A stretch of DNA of 64,000 nt. Source: Verrucomicrobiota bacterium (GTDB lineage: Bacteria; Verrucomicrobiota; Verrucomicrobiia; Chthoniobacterales; UBA10450). The notes below the pieces were generated by a model. It worked only from the letters and a program-made list of their open reading frames with translations. It was not told the DNA's origin and made no database searches. Each line of letters begins with the position of its first letter. Position 1 is the first letter of the stretch. The position numbers and the translations under genes are program-made. The stretch spans positions 1 through 64,000 of the forward strand of contig JAFASN010000080.1 of assembly GCA_019244415.1 (NCBI GenBank), in the 5' to 3' direction. This document shows positions 9,934-17,416 of this stretch, in pieces.

Positions 9934-11397
9934 CTACTGCACCTCGCGAAAAGCGCGCCCGAGATTTTCGATAACGTCGCGCGCGAGCAGTGATTGCTCG
10001 CTGGCTGAGCCATTGTAAATAGCGAGTTCGGCAGCGCGACCGCAGACCCAAGCGCCGAGTCGCGCGGCGTCGAACAGCGAAAGTTTCTGGCCGATCAAAG
10101 CCGCACAGACGCCGGTGAGGGCGTCGCCCATTCCGCCAGTCGCCATTCCGGGATTGCCCGTTGTATTGTAGCTGAGTCCTGTGCGGTTTTCCGCCACCAC
10201 GGTGCGGCTGCCCTTCAGCAGAAGTGTGACGGGAAACTCGCGCGTGAATTTTCGCGCCAGCTCGGCCCGCGTGTACTTCTCGTCGCCAGCGAGGCGTTTC
10301 ATTTCACCGGGATGAGGCGTGAGCAACCGCGGAGCGGCGCAGTTCTTCAGGATGTTTGTGTCCGTCGAGAGAATGTTCAGCGCGTCAGCGTCAATCACCA
10401 TCGGCTCCGCGGCGCGTTGAATCAGGCGCAGGATGGATGGCGCATGCGAGCGCCCCAAGCCAGGACCGACGGCCCAAACGGCGACCGATTCCGTCTCGAG
10501 CGCATCGTACGATTCAACCGGCTGGATCATCGCCTCGGCCGGCGCAGCGGAGGCTACGATTTCGTAAATGTCTTCGAGTACGAACACGCGAACAAGCCCG
10601 GCGCCACCGTGGAGCGCGCCGGCTGCCGACAAGAGCGCCGCGCCGCTCAATCCGCGTGAACCGGCGACGATACCGATGCGACCGAACTGATTTTTATAGG
10701 CGCTAAACTCGCGCCGCGGTAACAACCCGCGCAGCGATGCAGCGCAAGCGATTGTCTCATCAGCCGAAGGCAGCTCGAGCTCGGGTAGCGGCACAATTCC
10801 GAGCCGGCCAACGAAATTGATCGCCTGATCTGCTACCAGGCCGCGCTTGGCGGCGCCGATCGTCGCGGTAAAATCGGACACGACGCAATCTTCGTCACAG
10901 ATTCCGCTGTCGCCATCGAGGCCGCTTGGCAGATCGATGGCGAAGACGTAAGCGTTCTCCGCGGTGCGCAGCGCGTTAATCTCGCGCGCGAGTTTCTTCA
11001 CCGGCTCGCGCAAAGGCGGCTTTGAGCCGAGCCCGAGCAGCCCGTCGAGCATGATGAGCGGCGCCGAGGAATGCGCAGCCGTACGTTCGACAGCCGCGCC
11101 GTACTCAGCGAGCTTCTTGCGCAGCAACTCGCCGCATTCGGATTCGGAAAACGCGAGCCGAATTTCAGTTTCCCATCCGCCGCGTCTGAGGTGCAGCGCC
11201 GCAACGACAGCGTCGCCGGCGTTGTTTCCCTTGCCGGCAAAAACGAGGCAGCGCCCTGCACACGGGAAGAATTGCCGGACGAAATCGGCAATGCCCGCGC
11301 CAGCTTTGTCCATCAATGTTTCAGCGGAAATTCCGCGCGCAAAAGCTGCGTCTTCCGCATCGCGCATCTCAGCGCAGCTAACCACCGGCGAGTTCAC
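9934..11397 (-). CDS. nnr: Bifunctional NAD(P)H-hydrate epimerase/dehydratase
   Basis: A 487-residue two-domain metabolite-repair enzyme. The N-terminal YjeF epimerase domain (about 1-215) contains GKGNNAGD (55-62) and the IDLPSGLDGD motif. The C-terminal ADP/ATP-dependent NAD(P)H-hydrate dehydratase domain (about 225-487) contains AGSRGLSGAALL, VDADALNIL, LTPHPGEMKRL and the nucleotide site GNPGMATGGMGD. Together the two activities repair NADHX and NADPHX. The gene starts with an ATG that overlaps the stop of the upstream amidase by four bases (ATGA, 11394-11397), so the two are probably co-translated. Length and fusion order match the typical bacterial Nnr. Confidence 0.96.
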   Translation of the reverse strand: MNSPVVSCAEMRDAEDAAFARGISAETLMDKAGAGIADFVRQFFPCAGRCLVFAGKGNNAGDAVVAALHLRRGGWETEIRLAFSESECGELLRKKLAEYGAAVERTAAHSSAPLIMLDGLLGLGSKPPLREPVKKLAREINALRTAENAYVFAIDLPSGLDGDSGICDEDCVVSDFTATIGAAKRGLVADQAINFVGRLGIVPLPELELPSADETIACAASLRGLLPRREFSAYKNQFGRIGIVAGSRGLSGAALLSAAGALHGGAGLVRVFVLEDIYEIVASAAPAEAMIQPVESYDALETESVAVWAVGPGLGRSHAPSILRLIQRAAEPMVIDADALNILSTDTNILKNCAAPRLLTPHPGEMKRLAGDEKYTRAELARKFTREFPVTLLLKGSRTVVAENRTGLSYNTTGNPGMATGGMGDALTGVCAALIGQKLSLFDAARLGAWVCGRAAELAIYNGSASEQSLLARDVIENLGRAFREVQ

Positions 11398-12173
11398 TGA
11401 TTATCGTCGTCCGTGCTGGTCCGCTTCTTCTTTTTCTTCGAGGTCTTCTTCTTTTTAGACTTTGCTTTGTGGTGATGCGTCGTGCCGGAGCCGCGCACGT
11501 GACGCTGATCGAGAAACGGCTGAAGGCCGACGTCCACGCGCGACGAACTGTCCGTGTAGCGTGTGCGCGTGGCAATGGCCGGCCGGGCAAGAATCCCGTG
11601 GGCGATGCTTTGCGCCAGTTGCTGCCGATACGCGGCATTCTGCGCCTCGGTGGCTTCGTATGGATTCGTTAGGAAGCCGCATTCCACCAGCACGGCTGGG
11701 ATCGTAGTCCGGCGGAGGACAAAATAGCCGCGCCGGCGCACGCCGCGATTCTCCGTTCCGGCAGTTCGCACGACGGCACTCTGGATGCTCGCGGCGAGTG
11801 GCGCGCTTTCCGTGCTGTAAAAGTACGTCTCGATCCCGCTGGCGCCGGCGCGCGTGGCGGAGTTGAAGTGAACGCAAATGAAAACGGCGTCGTGCTGTGC
11901 ATTGGCGGTGGCGACGCGCGTGCCGAGCGGGACGAAGACATCGCGGTCGCGCGTCATGATCACGCGGTAACCGGCGCGCTCCAGGACTTGGCGCAGGCGC
12001 AGAGAAACGTCCAGCGTCATTTTGCTCTCGGCCACGCGCTGTCCAGGGATGCCCCCGCGATCGAAACCACCGTGGCCCGGATCAATGACGACAGTGGTGA
12101 ACTGAGTGTCGCCGCGTACCATCGTGCCGGCGCAAAAGAACAGAATGGCGGTAAGTACAACAGCCCGGCGCAT
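11394..12173 (-). CDS. N-acetylmuramoyl-L-alanine amidase (Amidase_3, AmiC-like)
   Basis: A 259-residue exported zinc amidase that cleaves the amide bond between MurNAc and the stem peptide. A signal peptide occupies about residues 1-21. The Amidase_3 domain shows VVIDPGHGG (zinc His34), VAES (Glu49), CVHFNS (His102) and VECGFLTN (catalytic Glu164). The last 25 residues are a strongly basic Lys-rich tail followed by acidic residues, which may bind the wall or nucleotides; its role is not known. No LysM, AMIN or SPOR domain is present. The stop overlaps the nnr start. The upstream neighbour is a secreted protein of unknown function 12 bp away in the same direction, so a small operon is likely. 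Confidence 0.93.
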   Translation of the reverse strand: MRRAVVLTAILFFCAGTMVRGDTQFTTVVIDPGHGGFDRGGIPGQRVAESKMTLDVSLRLRQVLERAGYRVIMTRDRDVFVPLGTRVATANAQHDAVFICVHFNSATRAGASGIETYFYSTESAPLAASIQSAVVRTAGTENRGVRRRGYFVLRRTTIPAVLVECGFLTNPYEATEAQNAAYRQQLAQSIAHGILARPAIATRTRYTDSSSRVDVGLQPFLDQRHVRGSGTTHHHKAKSKKKKTSKKKKKRTSTDDDNQ

Positions 12174-12185
12174 GATTACTGGTTT

Positions 12186-13097
12186 TTAATCGCTGCCCGG
12201 CTGAGTACCCGGACGAGTTGATAGTTTCGGTACGTTTTTCTGCGCCGCTTGCGCCGCGGCCGTTTCCGTCATGCCGCCGATTACAACCACTTCGCCATCA
12301 GCCGTGCGTTTGAAGTGCGGTCGCGATTTGGTTTCAATGATGCTCGAGTGCGCGAGCATCTGTCCATTCAGTCCGATCAACGCGTATGACCATGTCCGCG
12401 GCGCGGAGCAATGCAGCACGTGCAGCCGATTTTCGCGATCGATCTCCGCGTGCGGCTCATCAAAGGCGATAATCCGGCCGAGTGAATAGGTCGCATAAAC
12501 GACGCCACGGCTCTGGTCTTCCACACGCACATACAGCGACGTATGATCAGGAAATCGATTCGCCAGTAGCGAGTAGGTTCGCGTTTCACCGCCGCTTCCT
12601 CCGGGAACACCCACGCTTTGTTTCCAGACCGGACGCGCGTCGGTGATTTCCACCACCTTTGCCGGCGAATAAAAGTACCGGCCAAGATCCGCAAAATAAA
12701 CGTGGGCGCGCACGTGGTAGGGACCGAATTCCTGCATCGGGAACTGCGCGGAAAGATCGATTTTTCGCGTGACGGTTTTGCCCGCCTCGATGTGCAGCGG
12801 CGGAGTTTCCGGCATGGTGCCCGCGCCGACGGACTGGCCGCCTTCACCCGTAACCTCGAAGCCGAACCAGCGCTCTCCGGCGTCATCGCGGAGATCGATG
12901 TCGCGCCCGGCGCGATTAGTGATGGAGACGGTGGCGATCAACGGTTCGTAAGCGATGTATTGCAGCCGGGAGAACTTGAGCTGTACTCCGATTTGAGCAT
13001 TGGCCGCACCAGCCACCATGCAGAAAGCGAGAAGTACGGCGGGAATTTTCACGCCGGAAAATACCGCATGTGCGGCGGCTGCAAAGCGCAGCAACAT
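12186..13097 (-). CDS. Secreted protein of unknown function
   Basis: A 303-residue protein that I do not recognise. It has a hydrophobic segment at about residues 17-35 ending ANAQ, consistent with a signal peptide; a Met at about 27 is an alternative start. The mature part begins with a beta-rich, Ig-like stretch (EPLIATVSITNRAGRDI) resembling domains that describe interactions between strands in secreted proteins. No enzyme motif or cysteine pair stands out. The C-terminus is Ala/Gln/Pro rich. It lies upstream of the amidase with a 12-bp gap and downstream of murI with a 16-bp gap, which suggests co-transcription with wall-related genes. A role in the envelope is only inferred from that context. 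Confidence 0.75.
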   Translation of the reverse strand: MLLRFAAAAHAVFSGVKIPAVLLAFCMVAGAANAQIGVQLKFSRLQYIAYEPLIATVSITNRAGRDIDLRDDAGERWFGFEVTGEGGQSVGAGTMPETPPLHIEAGKTVTRKIDLSAQFPMQEFGPYHVRAHVYFADLGRYFYSPAKVVEITDARPVWKQSVGVPGGSGGETRTYSLLANRFPDHTSLYVRVEDQSRGVVYATYSLGRIIAFDEPHAEIDRENRLHVLHCSAPRTWSYALIGLNGQMLAHSSIIETKSRPHFKRTADGEVVVIGGMTETAAAQAAQKNVPKLSTRPGTQPGSD

Positions 13098-13113
13098 GCT
13101 GGCGTGCGGGTGG

Positions 13114-13911
13114 TCAACAAACCGACTGTACTGTCACGTCGCCGATTTCGAGCTGGAGAGCGTTACGGGCGACGCTGAGGAAATTATCGGCTGCATCAGT
13201 GAGTACGACGCGCAGTGTTCCTTCGGCGTCACCGGACGCGGCGAGTGATTGGCGTTCGAGTAATTCTTTCACTGAGCTGGCGCAATTCCGGGCAGAATCG
13301 ACCAGCTGAACGGCGTTCTCCAGTGACCGCGCGATCGCCGGCGCAAGCAGCGGATAATGCGTACAGCCGAGTACAAGCGTGTCGATTCCGTCGTTCATCA
13401 TCGGTTTGAGATAACGCGCGAGCGTCAGATCGGTGAGCTGATCTTCGAGCAAACCTTCCTCGATCAGCGGCACGAGCAGTGGACAGGCGCAACTGCTTAC
13501 ACGCACATGTACGTTCAGCGCGCGCAAGGCATTTTCGTAAGCGCCGCTGCGAATGGTCGCGCGCGTGCCGATGACGCCCACATGCCGGTTGCGCGTCAGC
13601 GCGATGGCGGCGTGCGCGCCCGGCTCGATGACGCCAATCACCGGCACCGGCAAGGCGGCGCGGAGCTTGGGAATTGCGACGGAGGAAACGGTGTTGCAGG
13701 CAACAACAATCAGCTTGGCGTTTTCGCGCAAAAGCAGCCCGGCCAATTCCAAAGCGTAACGCTCGACCGTTTCAGCGCTCTTGTTCCCGTACGGCACGCG
13801 CGCGGTGTCGCCGATGTAGAAAATGTTTTCGCGCGGCAGGAGGTCGCGCAGCGCTTTCACCACGGTCAGTCCGCCGATGCCGGAATCGAAGACGCCGATC
13901 GGTTGGTGCAT
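13114..13911 (-). CDS. murI: Glutamate racemase
   Basis: A 265-residue cofactor-independent racemase that converts L-glutamate to D-glutamate for peptidoglycan. The key elements are all present: FDSGIGG with Asp9-Ser10, YGNK, the first catalytic cysteine in ACNT (Cys72), and the second in GCTHYP (Cys183 with His185). The length is normal for MurI. It is the first gene of the minus-strand set murI - unknown secreted protein - amidase - nnr. Its start codon faces valS across 76 bp that contain a palindromic repeat. Confidence 0.97.
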   Translation of the reverse strand: MHQPIGVFDSGIGGLTVVKALRDLLPRENIFYIGDTARVPYGNKSAETVERYALELAGLLLRENAKLIVVACNTVSSVAIPKLRAALPVPVIGVIEPGAHAAIALTRNRHVGVIGTRATIRSGAYENALRALNVHVRVSSCACPLLVPLIEEGLLEDQLTDLTLARYLKPMMNDGIDTLVLGCTHYPLLAPAIARSLENAVQLVDSARNCASSVKELLERQSLAASGDAEGTLRVVLTDAADNFLSVARNALQLEIGDVTVQSVC

Positions 13912-13952
13912 CGAAGAAAGGTTGCGCGACTTAGTAAGTTGCGCATTGCGCA

Positions 13953-13973
13953 GCGCAAGTTGAAAACTTGCGC
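13953..13973. repeat. Perfect palindrome, REP-like extragenic element
   Basis: GCGCAAGTT at 13953-13961 is followed by a three-base loop and its exact reverse complement AACTTGCGC at 13965-13973, giving a 9-bp stem. It is preceded at 13937-13950 by a related half-site (AGTTGCGCATTGCG). The stem is not followed by a T-run on either strand, so it is not a typical intrinsic terminator. It sits in the short divergent region between murI and valS. A degenerate copy is found inside valS (15743-15768). Confidence 0.8.
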
Positions 13974-13987
13974 CACATTATCTCGCC

Positions 13988-16639
13988 GTGGCGGAGTTAC
14001 CGAAGACCTACGATCCAAATCTCCTCGAGCCGAAGTGGTATGCGCGCTGGATGGAGGCAAATGCGTTTCAGGCGGATGCGAACTCGGCGAAGCCGCCATT
14101 TTCCATCGTTATCCCGCCGCCGAACGTCACTGGCATGCTCACGCTTGGGCATGTCTTGAACAACACGATCCAGGACATCCTGGCGCGGCGCGCGCGAATG
14201 CAAGGCCACGAGGTACTTTGGTTGCCCGGAATGGATCATGCCGGGCTCGCCACGCAGACCGCGGTGGAGAAATGGCTGCGGAAAAATGAAAACATCAGCC
14301 GGCATGACCTCGGCCGCGAGGAATTCATTCGCCGGGTTTGGGAATGGAAAGAAAAACATGGCGGTATCATCATTGAGCAACTGAAGCGGCTTGGCTGCTC
14401 GTGTGACTGGTCGCGCGAGCGCTTCACCTTTGACGCTGAGTACTCACGCGAAGTACAGCGCGTATTTATTGACCTGTACAACAAGGGGCTGATCTACCGC
14501 GGCCGGCGCATGATCAACTGGGACCCGGTCGCGCTCACTGCGCTCTCCGATGAAGAAGTAATTCCCACGCCGACAAAGAGCACGCTGTACTACGTGCGAT
14601 ACGAGCTTGCCGATGAGCCAGGAAAATTTCTCGAAGTCGCTACTACCCGTCCGGAAACGATGATGGCAGACGTGGCCCTGGCCATTCACCCGGATGATGA
14701 GCGCTACAAGTCGTTAGTCGGCAAAACGGTTTGGCGGCCGCTGCTGCGCGAAACGATCCCAGTTATCGCTGACACAGCCATCGACCCGAAATTCGGCACC
14801 GGCATTCTGAAGGTTACGCCGGCACACGATAAACTCGATCTGGAAATTGGCACCCGGCATGAGCTGCCGGTGATTGATGTACTCACGGAAGACGCGCGCG
14901 TGAATTGCCCGGCTGTTCCGCAACTGCACGGGCTGGATCGATTCGTTGCCCGCGAAAAAGCGGCTGAGCTTTTACGCAGAGGCGGTTTACTGGCGAAAGC
15001 CGAGCCGCACGAGAGCAACATCGGATACAGCGAGCGCGCCGGCGTTCCGATCGAGCCGCGGCTGAGCGAGCAATGGTTTTTGCATTACCCGAAAACGGAA
15101 GAAGCGCTGCGCGTGGTGCGCGAGCATCTGGTTCGGTTCTTCCCGGCGCATTGGGAGAAAGTGTACGGGCAATGGCTGGATAATATCCAGGACTGGTGCA
15201 TCAGCCGGCAGGTTTGGTGGGGGCACCGGATTCCGGTTTGGTACCGGAATAGCGAGATGCGCGCCCAAATCGAGTCGCCGGGCGAAGGCTGGACGCAGGA
15301 CGGAGATACGCTCGATACGTGGTTTTCTTCCTGGCTGTGGGCGTTTGCCACCATGGACGCGAAGACGCGCGCGAAATTTTATCCCACCAGCGTGCTTGTG
15401 ACCGCGGCAGACATCATTTTTTTCTGGGTCGCGCGCATGATCATTGCCGGGCTGGAATTTAGGCCGGGCAAAACAGAGCGAGACGAGGACAACATCCCAT
15501 TTCGCGATGTCTTTTTTACCGGCCTGATCCGCGACAAACAGGGGCGTAAAATGTCCAAGTCGCTCGGCAATTCGCCCGCTCCGCTGGAGCTCATGGCAAA
15601 GTACGGCGCCGACGGTTTGCGCTTCGGTCTAATGCGCACCGCGCCGAGCGGGCAGGATATTCGCTTCGATGAAAAGCAGATCGAAGAAGGTCGGAACTTC
15701 GCGACCAAGCTGTGGAATGTGGCGCGTTTTCGCCAGATGCAGAATGTGGCGCAACTTTCCAACTCGCGGTTTGCGGAAGAAGGCAACTCAGATGCTGGCC
15801 CTGCATTATCCATCTACGCGATCGAAGTGCTGGCGCGATTGAACGAGACCATCGCCGAAGTCGAAGCCGCTTATGCGGATTATCATTTCAACGCCGTGGC
15901 GCAGCGGCTTTATGATTTCGTCTGGGGCGATTTTTGCGATTGGTTCGTGGAGGCCGCAAAGACGGACATCTTTGCTGAAGATAAAGCGCGGCAAGCCGCC
16001 ACTCTGGCCACGTTCGATCATGTGTTCTCCGCCGCTTTGCGCTTGCTCCATCCTTTGATGCCGCACGTGACGGATGAGCTTTGGTCGCGGATGGGCTTTG
16101 CACAAAACGAGACCGCTTTTCTCGATCGTGTGCCGCCGCCTCAACCTCTCGTCATCAGTGATGCTGCCCGTGTGCAGAAAGCGCGCGAACAGGCGCGGTT
16201 GATCTACGAAACTGTGGAAGCTGGCCGGAATTTGCGAGCTGAAGCGAGAGTACCGTCGAATCGCAAGGCGAAGCTTGCGCTACGATCGGCCCAAAGCTGG
16301 GTGGCGGACGAGCAGAGTACGCTGGCGCGATTGCTGAATGCCGATCCGCTCATCATCGACGAAGATTTCGCAGCGCCCGCTGGCGCTTCGCTGAGTGCGA
16401 CCAGGCTGGGTGAACTTTTTTTGCTGCGGGATGAGAGTGATCGAGGGAGCGAGATGGAGCGACTACGAAAGGAGGTCGCGAAACTGGAGAATGACTTGAG
16501 ATCGACCGAAGCGAAGCTGGCGAATCCCGCTTTTACCCAACGCGCGCCTGCGGCTGTGGTCGAGGAACACCGGCGCCGGCGAGATGATTTGATGATGCGC
16601 CTGACGCAGCTGCGAGAGGCGCGAGAGTCCCTGGCTTAA
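13988..16639 (+). CDS. valS: Valine-tRNA ligase
   Basis: An 883-residue class I aminoacyl-tRNA synthetase that charges tRNA-Val. PPPNVTG (43-49) precedes the HIGH region, which here reads TLGH (52-55) so that the first His is Thr. KMSKS lies at about 520-524. The editing domain occupies the insert in between, and a C-terminal coiled-coil tRNA arm covers about 815-880. The start is a GTG at 13988, because the conserved N-terminus begins right there (LPKTYDP). Around residues 585-605, between the anticodon-domain entry LWNVARF and the next helix, there is a short insertion. Its DNA matches the palindromic repeat found upstream of the gene. The 3' end overlaps the convergent methyltransferase by 107 bp. 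Confidence 0.97.
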   Translation: MAELPKTYDPNLLEPKWYARWMEANAFQADANSAKPPFSIVIPPPNVTGMLTLGHVLNNTIQDILARRARMQGHEVLWLPGMDHAGLATQTAVEKWLRKNENISRHDLGREEFIRRVWEWKEKHGGIIIEQLKRLGCSCDWSRERFTFDAEYSREVQRVFIDLYNKGLIYRGRRMINWDPVALTALSDEEVIPTPTKSTLYYVRYELADEPGKFLEVATTRPETMMADVALAIHPDDERYKSLVGKTVWRPLLRETIPVIADTAIDPKFGTGILKVTPAHDKLDLEIGTRHELPVIDVLTEDARVNCPAVPQLHGLDRFVAREKAAELLRRGGLLAKAEPHESNIGYSERAGVPIEPRLSEQWFLHYPKTEEALRVVREHLVRFFPAHWEKVYGQWLDNIQDWCISRQVWWGHRIPVWYRNSEMRAQIESPGEGWTQDGDTLDTWFSSWLWAFATMDAKTRAKFYPTSVLVTAADIIFFWVARMIIAGLEFRPGKTERDEDNIPFRDVFFTGLIRDKQGRKMSKSLGNSPAPLELMAKYGADGLRFGLMRTAPSGQDIRFDEKQIEEGRNFATKLWNVARFRQMQNVAQLSNSRFAEEGNSDAGPALSIYAIEVLARLNETIAEVEAAYADYHFNAVAQRLYDFVWGDFCDWFVEAAKTDIFAEDKARQAATLATFDHVFSAALRLLHPLMPHVTDELWSRMGFAQNETAFLDRVPPPQPLVISDAARVQKAREQARLIYETVEAGRNLRAEARVPSNRKAKLALRSAQSWVADEQSTLARLLNADPLIIDEDFAAPAGASLSATRLGELFLLRDESDRGSEMERLRKEVAKLENDLRSTEAKLANPAFTQRAPAAVVEEHRRRRDDLMMRLTQLREARESLA
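15743..15768. repeat. Degenerate copy of the REP-like palindrome inside valS
   Basis: The sequence here begins AATGTGGCGCAA and continues TTTCCAACTCGCG. Compared with the reverse complement of the murI-valS element (AATGTGGCGCAA, then GTTTTCAACTTGCG), I count 22 identical bases of 26. It is in frame and encodes the stretch NVAQLSNSR of ValRS. This stretch looks like an extra segment relative to typical ValRS sequences, judged from memory of the family rather than an alignment. Confidence 0.6.
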
Positions 16640-17354
16640 ATACAACGCGGTAAGCGTGCAGCTCCGCGCCGCGCGCCCGGAAAAACGCAGCGAGCTCGGG
16701 CGAGTAGTAACTGCCGTCGTACTCACGATTCAGCTCGAGCCAGACGCGGCCGCCTGGAGCCAGATGCGACGCGAGATCATTCAGGAAAAAATCCCATTCC
16801 GGAGGTCCCCAGAGCTTATCGCTTTTGTGCGCATTAAAGCAGATCAGGTGCGCAGTGATGAGGTCGAATTTGCGATGAAATTCCGGCAACGGCTGAAACG
16901 CTTCGATGCGCGCGATTACGCGTGGTACTTCCAGGAGCTGAGTCATTTCACGGAACATCGGAAACTCGATGTCCAGCCCGGTTACCTGGTGCCCGAGCGT
17001 TTTGCAGATGTAAAGGAAATAACCGGCGCCGCAGCCGATATCGAGGATGCTGCCTGGCGGCGCGTAATCCAGCTCAAGCTCACGCACGCGCTGCACATTG
17101 ATGCGCATCCATTCGCGGAGGTTCAGGTACTTAGGCGGAGCGTCGGCCGGCGCGGTCGGATCGGCGTACTTACGCCGTATTTCCTCGAAACGCTGCGGAT
17201 CAATCGTCTTGATGACAGAGCTTGCTGTGACGCGCGCGGGGAAGCGGCGATTGCGCAGAAAAGCGCGCGTGTGCCGCGCCGCACTATCAAGCGCTTCGCC
17301 GTTGACGATTTTTTCGATCTTTTGCGAGAGGCGCAAGCGGGCTCTATACCGCAC
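16533..17354 (-). CDS. SAM-dependent class I methyltransferase
   Basis: A 273-residue protein with a Rossmann methyltransferase core. Motif I is ILDIGCGAGYF (about 103-113), followed by TGLDIEFP, which places an acidic residue for the SAM ribose. DLITAHLICFN and the APGGRVWLELN strand come later. The substrate is not recognisable. The N-terminal 90 residues are helical and basic. The domain appears complete by about residue 240; the remaining 30 residues (Ala/Pro/Gly rich) are encoded by the stretch that runs antisense into the end of valS. The stop at 16533 makes a 107-bp convergent overlap. The gene is divergent from cstA, 62 bp away. Confidence 0.85.
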   Translation of the reverse strand: MRYRARLRLSQKIEKIVNGEALDSAARHTRAFLRNRRFPARVTASSVIKTIDPQRFEEIRRKYADPTAPADAPPKYLNLREWMRINVQRVRELELDYAPPGSILDIGCGAGYFLYICKTLGHQVTGLDIEFPMFREMTQLLEVPRVIARIEAFQPLPEFHRKFDLITAHLICFNAHKSDKLWGPPEWDFFLNDLASHLAPGGRVWLELNREYDGSYYSPELAAFFRARGAELHAYRVVFKPGTLAPLAAASGASSNHLAGAGVPRPQPQARVG

Positions 17355-17416
17355 GGCACAGCAGTGTCAACGGCAGGCCAGTAGCGGCGATTTGCAGCGC
17401 GGGATAGAATGACGCG

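Noticed and set aside
13357-14289. 310-codon plus-strand frame across murI and the start of valS
   Set aside because: It covers murI in antisense and valS out of frame, with composition typical of a shadow.
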